IMG/VR virus record: IMGVR_UViG_3300018891_000001
Span: 62,001 to 126,000 of that record
Length of the DNA stretch: 64,000 bases
Origin: a virus
Strand: one strand, 5' to 3'
Below are positions 28,019 to 36,789 of the stretch, piece by piece; the first letter of the stretch is position 1, and each line of letters starts with the position of its first letter. The translations under genes and the position numbers were made by a program. Below the pieces are notes generated by a model that did not search any database, was not told where the DNA came from, and saw only the letters and a program-made list of their open reading frames with translations.

Positions 28019-29833
28019 GTGCCTGTTGTTGTTTTGCATCCTAGTAAAGACACTTATATATTGAGTTACAATAGCAACAATAACTATGGAACTAATACAA
28101 CCCTACAGATAGGAGTCAACGGAACCTTATCAAACGCACAAGGGAACATCTTAATTCAATTTGATCTCAGTTCAATTCCTCAAGGAGCCATCATTATTAG
28201 TGCAGTTTTAGAATTGTATTGCTACTCAAGATATACTACTAATAACGATGCTATTATCTCTGCCCCTTTAAATACCATAAAAACAGATTGGAGTGAAACA
28301 GAAGTCAATTGGTCAACCAGGCCTTCTGTTAATAGTGAGAATATTGAACCTTACACGGGGCTATGGACAGTGAATGCATGGTGGAAATGGAATGTTACAG
28401 ACTTGATTAGAAAGTTTGTTTCAGGTACTCAAACGAATTATGGGTTTGAAGTTAGTCGAATATCTAGTGGAACTTATAAATATAGTGGAGCTCAGTTTTA
28501 TTCTTCAAACTATACAACCAATCCATCGCTACGTCCAAGACTTGTTGTTGAGTACTTAAACGAAAAGTATCTCTTCCAAGATGGAACAGATATAAAGAAG
28601 TATGTAAAAAAAATAAATGACACAGTTCCATTAATGTCTTCTGGAATAAATGGAAATATAGTTATTTCATGTTCAAGTGTTTACAATAGTAATTATGCAG
28701 ATTGGAAAATGTTTAATAAAACATTACAAGGTGCGTATGATGCATGGTTAACAGGAAGCGGGAAAACAGTGGGAGAATGGATTCAAGTGGATTTTGGCGA
28801 AGGAAATGAAAAGAAAATTACTAAGTATACATTAACCACAAGAAATCATTCATCTCCGAATCCAGCATATGGCTGGGTGATAGAAGCTAGTAATAATGCA
28901 TCATCATGGATTCAAATCGATTCACAAAATAATCAAAATACACCATCTTGGCCTGGAAATACAAAAAAAGAATATACTTGTGCTACACCTCCAACGGTTC
29001 CATATCGCTATTATAGATTACGAATCACAAATGCAGGTTCACAGAGCTACTGTGGCTTTGGTGAAATGGAATTATTGGAGGAGGAAAAAGGGTGGAGAGT
29101 TGTAGGAGCTGCTCCAGTAACCAAAACCATGTTTGATCAGGATGGCATGACTGATCTCTCCATTATAGACCACGTGGTAATTCAAGATTTAACTTCCGAT
29201 AATCCTGAAATATTATGCTGGACTGATGAAACAGGATCTTCTGTTGCTCGTACCATTCATTTAGTGGCTGTTCCAAAGCCTCAACTTCTCTTACCTGTAG
29301 AAGATTTAACTATAGGAGAAGTAGAGAGCATGAATCTCGCAACTACTTTATCCGAAGTAGGAGATATCAAGGTGATTATTAGCGGAGATAGTGGGGCAAC
29401 ATGGAAAGGGAAAAATGGAACAGTAGAAATATCTGATTTAACACAAGTAAAAACAAATGGATATACACCAAGTGAATTTAACACTCTAACTAAACAGGAA
29501 TTGACTTATTTGTTCCCAAACAGAAAAGCACGATTTGCTTTCTATTTAGAACAAACAGCATCAGCTGATGTTGTTACAATCAATAAACTGACTATTAATG
29601 AAAATGTTTATAAATTTACACCGGATTTGAATTCTTTAAAAGTCATCTATGATTTATTAAAAAATGAAAATCCTAAACTCTATGTCTCCCGAGATGATGG
29701 AATCACTTGGAAAGAAGTCCAACCAGATACTCTTACTCGATTGGATGATCTACCAGAGGGAACTAGGCTACGTGTTAAAGCCGTTCTTTCCAACGGACAA
29801 GAATTACACGGACTTTCGTATTCATGGATTTAA
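28019..29833 (+). CDS. Fibre cassette 2, partner: DNRLRE-like plus discoidin plus shared tip
   Basis: This 604-residue protein starts with GTG, three bases after the previous stop, behind AGAGGTGAAA. The N-terminal ~185 residues match DNRLRE/CBM96-type modules (DTYILSYNSNNNYGTN, LIQFDLSSIPQGAIIISAVL, TDWSETEVNWSTRP, WNVTDLIRKFVSG, RPRLVVEY). A discoidin domain follows (IVISCSSVYNSNYADWKMF, GWVIEASNNASSWIQI, YRYYRLRITN, FGEMELLEE). The shared module WRVVGAAPVTKTMFDQDGMT follows. The conserved end is [19 protein letters not shown], then LSYSWI. Four stacked modules in one gene suggest repeated domain shuffling. I infer binding of surface polysaccharides; no catalytic residues are evident. Confidence 0.8.
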   Translation: MPVVVLHPSKDTYILSYNSNNNYGTNTTLQIGVNGTLSNAQGNILIQFDLSSIPQGAIIISAVLELYCYSRYTTNNDAIISAPLNTIKTDWSETEVNWSTRPSVNSENIEPYTGLWTVNAWWKWNVTDLIRKFVSGTQTNYGFEVSRISSGTYKYSGAQFYSSNYTTNPSLRPRLVVEYLNEKYLFQDGTDIKKYVKKINDTVPLMSSGINGNIVISCSSVYNSNYADWKMFNKTLQGAYDAWLTGSGKTVGEWIQVDFGEGNEKKITKYTLTTRNHSSPNPAYGWVIEASNNASSWIQIDSQNNQNTPSWPGNTKKEYTCATPPTVPYRYYRLRITNAGSQSYCGFGEMELLEEEKGWRVVGAAPVTKTMFDQDGMTDLSIIDHVVIQDLTSDNPEILCWTDETGSSVARTIHLVAVPKPQLLLPVEDLTIGEVESMNLATTLSEVGDIKVIISGDSGATWKGKNGTVEISDLTQVKTNGYTPSEFNTLTKQELTYLFPNRKARFAFYLEQTASADVVTINKLTINENVYKFTPDLNSLKVIYDLLKNENPKLYVSRDDGITWKEVQPDTLTRLDDLPEGTRLRVKAVLSNGQELHGLSYSWI

Positions 29834-29845
29834 GGGGTGTGACAG

Positions 29846-30871
29846 ATGGATGTGGTATCCTATGCTAAATCAATTAAAGCAAAAAAACGTATTCAACAAT
29901 TGCAAAATCGGCTAGGAATGAATGGCACTGAACAAGGAAATGATGTGCGAGATGTATATGAGAGTGTAAAGCAACGCTTAGAGACTCTTGAACAAAAGAG
30001 TCCTAAGATGGCTTTATACAACCGTGTTTCAGAATTAGAAACAAATACTATTATTAACTTAAACAAACATAATTTGCATGTAAACTCTGTTCTAAATCAA
30101 AATAAATATCAATTCATGGAGTTAATGTTTGATGATTTTGCCGATGATAGCGGCATTGATGCTACGAAATCTATTTCTTATGTTTTTGATTCTGTAAATC
30201 GTCGAATTCAAATTGCCAATGGTCAAACCCAGGCGATTGTTGTAACAACTGCTGAAAATACAGTAAATATTCCACGCATGATTACGGTATCTCAAGTCTT
30301 TAATAAACAGGCAGTAGTGCAAAAACCTATTGATCTAAACAATGGAACACATGTTAATACTGAAATAATCAATGGGAAAATTCAATTGCAATTTCGTCAC
30401 ACAGAAGATCAATATGTTCCGTCAGGAATTTATGAAACTCCCGTCATTGATTTTGGAGAAAACACAAAACAAATTTTAAAGCTTCAAACTTCTATTTATA
30501 TCCCAACAGCATCAGCTAATCAAAACAAAGCGGAAGTATATATTTACACATCTACTTCTCCTGATAACCAAACTTTTTCTGATTGGCAATTACTGAATCC
30601 AGATGGAACCATCGCATCACCTGCAGGAAGATATCTTAGAATCAAAATTGAATTGAAAGCAGAAAGAGAACAAGAACTTAATCAAGTCAATACATCTGTA
30701 GAATACGATCCCTCCAAGGTCATTGTGGTCACTGATAACTATACTTTAAAGGATCAAGATCGACTATTAAAATTGGTATATAACATTCTTGATACCATGC
30801 CAATCGAATATGATGCTACTAAAATTCAAAAAGGTCTGGATTACTATGTATTGCAAGGTAATGTTCAATAA
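29846..30871 (+). CDS. Fibre cassette 3, shaft protein (duplicate of cassette 2 N terminus)
   Basis: This 341-residue protein starts MDVVSYAKSIKAKKRIQQLQ behind AAGGGGTG. Its first ~175 residues are a near copy of the 26033 protein (LGMNGTEQGNDVR, NLNKHNLHVNSVLNQ, DDFADDSGIDATKSI, IANGQTQAIVVTTAENT). The middle keeps the shared module (VPSGIYETPVIDFG, IYTSTSPDNQTFSDWQLLNP, GRYLRIKIEL). It lacks the discoidin pair of the 26033 protein. The C terminus (LKDQDRLLKLVYNILDTM) is different and helical. It sits directly before the RCC1 propeller gene and probably carries it as the stalk. Evidence for duplication of the fibre operon is direct from sequence. Confidence 0.78.
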   Translation: MDVVSYAKSIKAKKRIQQLQNRLGMNGTEQGNDVRDVYESVKQRLETLEQKSPKMALYNRVSELETNTIINLNKHNLHVNSVLNQNKYQFMELMFDDFADDSGIDATKSISYVFDSVNRRIQIANGQTQAIVVTTAENTVNIPRMITVSQVFNKQAVVQKPIDLNNGTHVNTEIINGKIQLQFRHTEDQYVPSGIYETPVIDFGENTKQILKLQTSIYIPTASANQNKAEVYIYTSTSPDNQTFSDWQLLNPDGTIASPAGRYLRIKIELKAEREQELNQVNTSVEYDPSKVIVVTDNYTLKDQDRLLKLVYNILDTMPIEYDATKIQKGLDYYVLQGNVQ

Positions 30872-30884
30872 GGAGTGATGAAAA

Positions 30885-32510
30885 ATGATAGCACAACATA
30901 TTTTATTTATTAATAAGTATCAAGAGTTATGGGGGATGGGGCGAAACGCCAGTGGACAATTAGGGGATGGAACGACTACTAATAAACTTATCCCTACTCG
31001 AATTGGAACAGATACAGATTGGAAACAGGTAGCAGTAGGAGAGTTTCATACAGTTGCTATCAAAAATGATGGAAGTCTGTGGGCATGGGGGCATAACGCC
31101 AATGGACAAGTAGGGGATGGAACGACTACTAGTAGAACCACTCCTACTCGAATTGGAGCAGATACAGATTGGAAACAAGTAGCAGCAGGAAACCATCATA
31201 CAGTTGCTATTAAAAATGATGGAAGTCTGTGGGCATGGGGGTATAACGCCAATGGACAAGTAGGGGATGGAACGACTGCTAATAAAAACACCCCTACTCG
31301 AATTGGAACAGATACAGATTGGAAACAGGTAGCAGCAGGAAGCAATCATACAGTTGCTATCAAAAATAATGGAAGTCTGTGGGCATGGGGGCATAATAAC
31401 TATGGACAAGTAGGGGATGGAACGACTGCTAATAAAAACACCCCTACTCGAATTGGAGCAGATACAGATTGGAAACAAGTAGCAGCAGGAAACCATCATA
31501 CAGTTGCTATTAAAAATGATGGAAGTCTGTGGGCATGGGGGTATAACGCCCAAGGACAATTAGGGGATGGAACGATTACTAGTAGAACCACTCCTACTCG
31601 AATTGGAGCAGATACAGATTGGAAACAAGTAGAGGTAGGATACCAACATGCAGTTGCTATTAAAAATAATGGAAGTCTGTGGGCATGGGGGTATAACAAC
31701 GTTGGACAATTAGGGGATGGAACGACTGCTACTAGAACCACTCCTACTCGAATTGGAGCAGATACAGATTGGAAACAAGTGATAATAGCGGGATCTACCT
31801 CTTACGGAATCAAATTAACACTCGATTTATATGGTTGGGGGTATAACAACGTTGGACAATTAGGGGATGGAACGACTAACAATAGGCTAACTCCAATCAA
31901 AATTTCCATTACAGATCCTATCGGAGTGTCTATCCAAAAAATTTTCCCAACAAATGTTCCTACAAATTTGATTGTAGCTTGTCGTTCTCTTGATCTATAT
32001 AAGTTAATTTTAAAGGTTCAAATTCCTTCTCAAACCGGTATGAGATTTTTATTCTCAACCGATAAAACCAACTGGAAATCTTATAACTTGACTACACGTT
32101 CATGGGAAGTGGTTTCTCTTGAAAATATTCGTAATCAAGGAATGACCAAAGAACAAGTCGAGTCGTTAAATGAAATCGATCTAGCTCCATATCGCAATGT
32201 TCCATTTTATATTGCTGTATGTATGTGGACTGAAAATCAAAATGAAACTCCTGTATTTAGGGGAATCGATGGGTATATTGATGCCTATACTAATACTCCA
32301 AGTATTCAATCGATTTCTGCTGAATGTGAATTGCTAAAAAGCGAACAACCAAAACTCTATGTTTCTCGAGATGATGGAGCCACTTGGAAAGAAATCCGGC
32401 CAGATACTCTCACTCAATTAGATGACTTACCAGAAGGAACCAAATTACGTGTAAAAGCAGTTCTTTCAAATGGTCAAGAACTGCATGGACTGTCATATTC
32501 TTGGGTTTAA
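30885..32510 (+). CDS. Fibre cassette 3, partner: seven-bladed RCC1 propeller receptor-binding protein
   Basis: This 541-residue protein carries seven RCC1-type repeats of exactly 50 residues, each reading LWAWGxNxxGQxGDGTT, then [15 protein letters not shown].. and HTVAIKN.GS. The first residues ([14 protein letters not shown]) look like the closing strand of blade seven, so the ring is complete. RCC1 propellers are common in eukaryotes and in some bacterial surface proteins, and unusual in phage fibres as far as I know. After residue ~345 comes a linker domain ([14 protein letters not shown]) and the shared end [19 protein letters not shown], then LSYSWV, as in the 28019 protein. So a propeller has replaced the DNRLRE/discoidin head on the same base. 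Likely role: ligand or receptor binding. RBS AAGGAGTGA. Confidence 0.85.
   Translation: MIAQHILFINKYQELWGMGRNASGQLGDGTTTNKLIPTRIGTDTDWKQVAVGEFHTVAIKNDGSLWAWGHNANGQVGDGTTTSRTTPTRIGADTDWKQVAAGNHHTVAIKNDGSLWAWGYNANGQVGDGTTANKNTPTRIGTDTDWKQVAAGSNHTVAIKNNGSLWAWGHNNYGQVGDGTTANKNTPTRIGADTDWKQVAAGNHHTVAIKNDGSLWAWGYNAQGQLGDGTITSRTTPTRIGADTDWKQVEVGYQHAVAIKNNGSLWAWGYNNVGQLGDGTTATRTTPTRIGADTDWKQVIIAGSTSYGIKLTLDLYGWGYNNVGQLGDGTTNNRLTPIKISITDPIGVSIQKIFPTNVPTNLIVACRSLDLYKLILKVQIPSQTGMRFLFSTDKTNWKSYNLTTRSWEVVSLENIRNQGMTKEQVESLNEIDLAPYRNVPFYIAVCMWTENQNETPVFRGIDGYIDAYTNTPSIQSISAECELLKSEQPKLYVSRDDGATWKEIRPDTLTQLDDLPEGTKLRVKAVLSNGQELHGLSYSWV
30927..31910 (+). repeat. Seven tandem 150-bp coding repeats (RCC1 blades)
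   Basis: Units start at 30927, 31077, 31227, 31377, 31527, 31677 and 31827, with strict 150-base spacing. Blades 2-6 are nearly identical at DNA level, including third codon positions, which points to recent amplification or gene conversion. Blade 7 is the most diverged. Such repeats allow blade number and surface to change by recombination. Confidence 0.9.
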
Positions 32511-32522
32511 GAGGTGAGACAA

Positions 32523-33512
32523 ATGGATATCATTTCATACGGTATAGCATCCAAAGCCGCTAAACAAGAATCTTACACCCGAAAAGAGGTATTAGGATTG
32601 GGTGTACAAGGTACTTCGTCACATCTTAAAGGACGTATCGATCATATCGAAAAAGAGATTCAATCGGTTGTTGCACAAGCTGATAAACTTATTATCAATA
32701 ACACTATTAATATCATGAAAGCTCATGCAAAACTTAATGCCGTAGCCAAAAGTATGAAGTATAAAATGCATAATATGATGTTTGATGATTTGTTAGATTT
32801 AAGCGGTATTGACACGGCCAAAAGCTCTGGATATACACATGATGCAATCAACGGGTTATTAAAAGCTAGTAAAGCTAGTTCCTATATGATTACGACAAAA
32901 ATAGAACCAACCGATACTGTGCCTAACAAAGTGGTATTAACTGTTGAAGAAAGAAGTGAAGGAGCAAATATTGCCAATCAAGCTGTCATCACCGGAATTG
33001 GAGGAACATTTGTATCCGGTCGTTCCTTGGTAGACGGGGATAAAACCAACTATGCTTGGGATGATGGTTCCCAAACTAATCAAGGAGTAGTGTTTACCTA
33101 TGCATCTCCTAGGAAAATACAAAAAGTAGTAGTATACAGCAATAACACTTACTATTTAAGGGGAGCCGAATTATGGGTAAATGGGACAAAAATAGCTTCA
33201 ACAACTAATAACATTAGTTCAAGTAATCCGTGGATAATTGATCTGACACCTATGGATGCCACAGAAATTAAAATTATTCGACCTTCTGGGGCATATGATC
33301 AAGCCATTAGTGAAATTGAAATTTATGAATCTGTGACAGACATTAAAGGCTCTTATTTTTTGTCCCGGGATGGCGGGAATACGTTTGAACCCATTCAGCC
33401 GGAAACGCTCTTTTATTTCACGGCAAAGTCACCGGCTGATAAACAACTAGTATTAAAAGCAGAACTTCCTGCGAACGTTCAGCTATTAAACTATGGATTG
33501 ACATGGTCATAA
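32523..33512 (+). CDS. Fibre cassette 4, single-gene shaft plus galactose-binding-like domain
   Basis: This 329-residue protein starts at ATG 32523 (MDIISYGIASKAAKQ) behind AAGAGGTGA; an upstream GTG at 32514 lies inside the ribosome site. The N terminus follows the MDxxS family pattern, with coiled coil (RIDHIEKEIQSVVAQADKL) and the shared MMFDDLLDLSGIDTAKSSGY block. A discoidin/galactose-binding-like domain follows (AVITGIGGTFVSGRSL, GVVFTYASPRKIQKVVVYSN, GAELWVNGTKI, ISEIEIYES). The end YFLSRDGGNTFEPIQPETL, ending YGLTWS, is the same terminal module as in the partner proteins. So shaft and partner are fused here in one gene. I infer another receptor-binding fibre. Confidence 0.75.
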   Translation: MDIISYGIASKAAKQESYTRKEVLGLGVQGTSSHLKGRIDHIEKEIQSVVAQADKLIINNTINIMKAHAKLNAVAKSMKYKMHNMMFDDLLDLSGIDTAKSSGYTHDAINGLLKASKASSYMITTKIEPTDTVPNKVVLTVEERSEGANIANQAVITGIGGTFVSGRSLVDGDKTNYAWDDGSQTNQGVVFTYASPRKIQKVVVYSNNTYYLRGAELWVNGTKIASTTNNISSSNPWIIDLTPMDATEIKIIRPSGAYDQAISEIEIYESVTDIKGSYFLSRDGGNTFEPIQPETLFYFTAKSPADKQLVLKAELPANVQLLNYGLTWS

Positions 33513-33526
33513 GGAGGAAAAAGAAA

Positions 33527-33973
33527 ATGGCAAGACAACGTATTAACTTAGTATCTGATGAAGTAAAACAAGAATGGATATTGGAGTCCCAAATTCGCTT
33601 TGGTGAAATTAATGCAGAAAACTTTCATGAATTGTCTCCAGAAGAACAAGCCAAAGTCAATGCCATTTTATTTAGAATGGCTTCTGATAAAGTGAATCCA
33701 AATCAGGGAGCTTCCGTGTTAGAGTTTATTCTACTTGGTCATCTTCGTTTAATGGAGAAAAAGCTCAATGGACTTGCACTATCAGAGGACGAAAAAGCCA
33801 TTGAAGCAAGCATCAAACGGATTATGGACATGCATGAGCTTGCAAATCCATCTATTCCAAAAGAAGAATGGATGTTTAATTATATGGAATACGCAGAAGC
33901 AAAGGCAAGTGAAATCTTGCAAAATCGAAAGGAACATATTGAAAGAAAGAAAAAAGTCATGGGACAAGTGTAA
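33527..33973 (+). CDS. Small helical protein after the fibre genes, unknown
   Basis: A 148-residue, highly helical, charged protein. I chose ATG 33527 because AAGGAGGAAAAA precedes it; the longer GTG start lies inside the previous gene. Blocks such as LSPEEQAKVNAILFRM, SVLEFILLGHLRLMEKKLNG and HELANPSIPKEEWMFNY suggest a compact alpha bundle without membrane segments. Its place at the end of the fibre cassettes is typical for fibre-assembly chaperones, but this is only positional. I recognise no family. Overlaps nothing; followed by a 92-base gap. Confidence 0.6.
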   Translation: MARQRINLVSDEVKQEWILESQIRFGEINAENFHELSPEEQAKVNAILFRMASDKVNPNQGASVLEFILLGHLRLMEKKLNGLALSEDEKAIEASIKRIMDMHELANPSIPKEEWMFNYMEYAEAKASEILQNRKEHIERKKKVMGQV

Positions 33974-33992
33974 TGTCCTTCTAGAATCATAG

Positions 33993-34021
33993 TTGAAAAA
34001 TTTAAAAATCATCCATAAGAT
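33993..34021 (+). promoter_or_regulatory. Candidate sigma-A type promoter
   Basis: TTGAAA (33993-33998), 17 bases, TAAGAT (34016-34021), in the gap before the amidase-like gene. Spacing is ideal and both boxes are near consensus, but the region is AT-rich, so chance matches are possible. Confidence 0.35.
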
Positions 34022-34039
34022 AAAAAAATAGAAAGGAGA

Positions 34040-34069
34040 ATGTCATACGAAGGGAGTCTTTTAGAGTGA
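34040..34069 (+). CDS. Nine-residue leader ORF overlapping the next gene
   Basis: AAAGGAG (34032-34038) is followed almost at once by an ATG that opens a 9-residue ORF (MSYEGSLLE). Its TGA overlaps the GTG start of the next gene (GTGA, 34066-34069). This could be a leader that couples translation of the weakly initiated GTG gene, or it may be accidental. No peptide function is proposed. Confidence 0.3.
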   Translation: MSYEGSLLE

Positions 34070-34560
34070 TTCAACTTGGTGATATTCTTCTATTCAAAGG
34101 AAATACTCCTGTGATTTCTTCTTTGATTCGATGGTTCACAAATTCGGAATATACACATGTCGCTATGGCTATGAATCATCAAGAAATGATCGAAATTGAT
34201 ATTCATCGACGTTTAGCCATTCGTCCAATCCGGAGTGAAACGTTTGATGTATTTCGATATAAACGGGGCTTAACGTTACAGCAACAATTGGATTTAAAGA
34301 ATTATATAGAGAACCGTATTCACACTAATCAAGGATATGATTGGCTTCGAATTCTTTCATTTGTTACACAAAAATTCATTCGATTTGCACCTATATGGGA
34401 GCAAGCAAATCGAGTGATTTGCTCAGAAATTATTGATCATATTTACACACATATAGGAATTGACTTGGTTCCTGAACGAGAAGATGGGCATATTGCTCCG
34501 TCTCATTTGGCTTCATCTCCCTATTTAGTAAAAGTACAAAGCCATTTGGCTTGTATATAA
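34066..34560 (+). CDS. Papain-like (YiiX / NlpC-P60 superfamily) protein
   Basis: A 164-residue protein starting with GTG. The layout LGDILLFKGNTPVISSLIRWF, then SEYTHVAMAMNHQEMIE, then late VICSEIIDHIYTHIGIDLVP fits the permuted papain-like YiiX/YaeF group of NlpC/P60 proteins. In that group a His in the 'THVAm' block and a Cys in the late 'CSE' block form the active site (H and C visible here). Members hydrolyse amide or ester bonds in peptidoglycan or lipids. Within a fibre region it could be a wall-modifying virion enzyme, or a protein acting in the infected cell. No signal peptide or membrane segment is seen. A GAAGGGAG lies 11 bases upstream, and a leader ORF overlaps the start. Confidence 0.7.
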   Translation: MIQLGDILLFKGNTPVISSLIRWFTNSEYTHVAMAMNHQEMIEIDIHRRLAIRPIRSETFDVFRYKRGLTLQQQLDLKNYIENRIHTNQGYDWLRILSFVTQKFIRFAPIWEQANRVICSEIIDHIYTHIGIDLVPEREDGHIAPSHLASSPYLVKVQSHLACI

Positions 34561-34587
34561 AATATTCTTTTCATAAGGGGTGAAAAT

Positions 34588-35211
34588 ATGGCACGATTAG
34601 AATCTATGTATTCTACACAGGTATCTGCTATGGCTAGTGATGTCCTAGTTCCTGCACAAGTGCAAAACTTGCAGTATACCTTAGCACAAGGACAAGTTCT
34701 TTTAACATGGGATGCAGTGACAACCAATAGTGATGGTTCTACGCTCACAGATCTTGGTGGCTACAGAATCTATCGCAAGAAAAATGCAGGAGATACCTTT
34801 GTGCAAATTGGTGAAGTAAATGCCAATACAACATCATTTACTGATAATACTATGAAAGACGGGGCTTCTTATATCTATGCCGTATCTGCCTTTGATGATG
34901 AAGAAACAGCCAATGAAGGAGTCAAATCGAATGAATTGGCTGTTAAAACGATTCCATCTATTCCTCAAGGATTGGTTGCAGCCGCATTTGACAGAAAGAT
35001 TGTTCTTTCTTGGAGCTCCGTACAAAATGAGCTGGATCCGGAGTTAAACGAAAACTTAGCCGGATATAACATTTATCGTTCTGAAGTTGATGGAGGTCCA
35101 TACACATTGATTGGTGCAGCTGCTGCAACAGAAACTTCCTTTGAAGATACCACTGTAGCTAATGGAGTCACATACTACTATGTAATTACAGCTTATGATA
35201 ATTCTCTGTAA
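34588..35211 (+). CDS. Two-domain fibronectin type III protein
   Basis: This 207-residue protein contains two FN3 domains: residues ~25-112 (VQNLQYTLAQGQVLLTWDAV, GGYRIYRKKNAG, ASYIYAVSAFD) and ~113-207 (PQGLVAAAFDRKIVLSWSSV, LAGYNIYRSEVDGGPYTLIG, VTYYYVITAYD). A ~25-residue N-terminal tail precedes them. FN3 domains occur as surface decorations on phage capsids and tails, where they give weak sugar adhesion. No other domain is attached, so it may decorate the tail or head. ATG follows AAGGGGTGAAAAT. A strong terminator lies 9 bases after the stop, ending this transcription unit. Confidence 0.82.
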   Translation: MARLESMYSTQVSAMASDVLVPAQVQNLQYTLAQGQVLLTWDAVTTNSDGSTLTDLGGYRIYRKKNAGDTFVQIGEVNANTTSFTDNTMKDGASYIYAVSAFDDEETANEGVKSNELAVKTIPSIPQGLVAAAFDRKIVLSWSSVQNELDPELNENLAGYNIYRSEVDGGPYTLIGAAAATETSFEDTTVANGVTYYYVITAYDNSL

Positions 35212-35220
35212 TTTTTAAAA

Positions 35221-35260
35221 AAGAAGCACTTAGAGAAATGATACTCTAGGTGCTTCTTTT
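35221..35260 (+). terminator. Strong intrinsic terminator
   Basis: AAGAAGCACTTAGAG pairs with CTCTAGGTGCTTCTT (15 bp with one G-U) around the loop AAATGATA, followed by TTTT and preceded by AAAA. It may work on both strands. It closes the fibre unit. Confidence 0.85.
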
Positions 35261-35285
35261 ATGTTATACTGTTGATATATAAATT

Positions 35286-35305
35286 GGTAATGCATTACAT
35301 GATAA
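35286..35305. promoter_or_regulatory. Palindromic element GTAATGCATTACATGATAA
   Basis: A perfect GTAATGCATTAC core (35287-35298) with the TGATAA tail lies directly behind the terminator. It is preceded by TATACT and TATATAAAT and followed by the AAGGGGCGAG site of the 35318 gene. Being first after a terminator, it probably belongs to a promoter. Confidence 0.6.
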
Positions 35306-35317
35306 GGGGCGAGTAAG

Positions 35318-36778
35318 ATGGCCTATGTCATTCAACATGAAGATATATGGATTGAAAGTACAGAGCCGTTAAGTTGGAGACAATTTTTCGATGAATCTTT
35401 AAATTACGAGAATCTATCTATTAATATTCAAGACTATGCAGATTATCAGCCAACTCGATTGCAGTTTCATTTGTCTTCTGTTGCAACGAATCAAAACATT
35501 CGGATACGGATTCCCTATGCCAATCGGTTAACACGAACTCATGCTAAACATGCAATGGTTTGTCGATATCACGAAACACAAAAACAATGGACGAAAGTGT
35601 CTCATATATTAAATGAAAAGGACAAAACCATCGAGTTTACCGTAAACAGCACGGGGATTTACTGTGTATTTGTAAATCATTATTGGTATACATCGTTTAC
35701 GCAACGAATGGCTCATGAGTATCCAAATTGGACATTGATTCGGCAATCTGCTCAAAGTATCGGTCAACAATTTTTAAACTATTTTGGAATAGAATTAGAA
35801 ACAGTTCAAGATTATTTAGAATGGATTTCGGAACAAAAGTACATTAGTACAGTTGATATCCATGTGTATGATTGGATTTATATGTATACATTACCGGATC
35901 TGCAAATGTCCGATCATATAGAAGTGTATCGAGTGCTTAGTGGAGGAACAACGATTCCTGTTATAGTGTTAGACACCATTAAAGAATTTTTCTATAATGA
36001 CCGAAATGAAGGCGGTATTTTTGATTACGAGGAAAAACGATTTTACACCTCTCGACGTTATGGTACACTTCGATTTGATATTATACGAAACGGAGTTCGT
36101 ATCTCATATACCGTTGAGCCTGTCGATTATCATGTGTGGAATGCGTTAGACGAATTTGGTCTTTTGGTAGGATTGCAGCGACTGCATTTAGAGAAAAATG
36201 CCACATTCAAAGAACGAATTCTTGATGTCTTTCGTTATCCATCTGGAACTCATGATATTGGATTGACACACGGAATTGCGAGAGATTTAAATTTAATTCA
36301 GCGAAAAGATCGATTCGGAAAACCTTTAATCTGGAAAGATGACACCAAAGATTTTTATTTAAAAAATGTCACAGGGAAGCGGATCGATGTTCGTACACTT
36401 CGTGTGGATCATCAGCCGCTTGAAGAACATGAATATGAAATTGATGAGATCGGAAATATTCGGATTTTTGCTACAGGAACAGGAGAATCACACGAAATCA
36501 GTTTTATTTATGGAATTGAAAAATATCAGCTGTATGATAAGGCTCATCCTTCTTTATATAAAATGATGTTTACCTCTGATGGGCAGGCGACTCCTACACT
36601 AATCAATTGGGTGGAATACATTAATACCATCGCTCCGGTGATGTGGGACCACTTCAACTGGGATGAAGGGTTTTGGGATACGATTGATCAACAATTAACC
36701 GGATTGGGGTATGTGCCAAATATTTGGGATTCCAATATTGATGTATGGAGAGAGTATGTATTTGAGTCTGAAAGATAG
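35318..36778 (+). CDS. Baseplate/tail protein, unknown family
   Basis: This 486-residue protein is the first gene after a terminator and a palindromic element. The middle carries FGLLVGLQRLHLEKNATFKE, then RILDVFRYPSGTHDIGLTHG and IARDLNL. A similar 'G..R...E.N..f..Ril.v...ps.s...Gl..gi.r.L.l' block occurs in large-phage baseplate proteins that bridge wedge and fibres, from my memory of SPO1/Twort-like phages. The N-terminal third is beta-rich (LQFHLSSVATNQNIRIRIPY). The C terminus is Trp/Asp-rich (MWDHFNWDEGFWDTIDQQL). No enzyme motif. I infer a baseplate arm or fibre-connector role; medium certainty for structural, low for the exact position. Confidence 0.65.
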   Translation: MAYVIQHEDIWIESTEPLSWRQFFDESLNYENLSINIQDYADYQPTRLQFHLSSVATNQNIRIRIPYANRLTRTHAKHAMVCRYHETQKQWTKVSHILNEKDKTIEFTVNSTGIYCVFVNHYWYTSFTQRMAHEYPNWTLIRQSAQSIGQQFLNYFGIELETVQDYLEWISEQKYISTVDIHVYDWIYMYTLPDLQMSDHIEVYRVLSGGTTIPVIVLDTIKEFFYNDRNEGGIFDYEEKRFYTSRRYGTLRFDIIRNGVRISYTVEPVDYHVWNALDEFGLLVGLQRLHLEKNATFKERILDVFRYPSGTHDIGLTHGIARDLNLIQRKDRFGKPLIWKDDTKDFYLKNVTGKRIDVRTLRVDHQPLEEHEYEIDEIGNIRIFATGTGESHEISFIYGIEKYQLYDKAHPSLYKMMFTSDGQATPTLINWVEYINTIAPVMWDHFNWDEGFWDTIDQQLTGLGYVPNIWDSNIDVWREYVFESER

Positions 36779-36789
36779 GAGGCCAATGA

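Noticed and set aside
30960-31741. Antisense ORFs across the RCC1 repeats
   Set aside because: They are shadows caused by the repeated sense codons. The peptides are low-quality repeats and have no ribosome site.
30927-31910. CRISPR array
   Set aside because: The repeats are 150 bases long, in frame, contiguous and without spacers; they encode propeller blades.
21804-35211. Diversity-generating retroelement acting on the fibres
   Set aside because: No reverse transcriptase gene and no template/variable repeat pair with adenine-biased changes was seen. RCC1 variation looks like recombination between blades.
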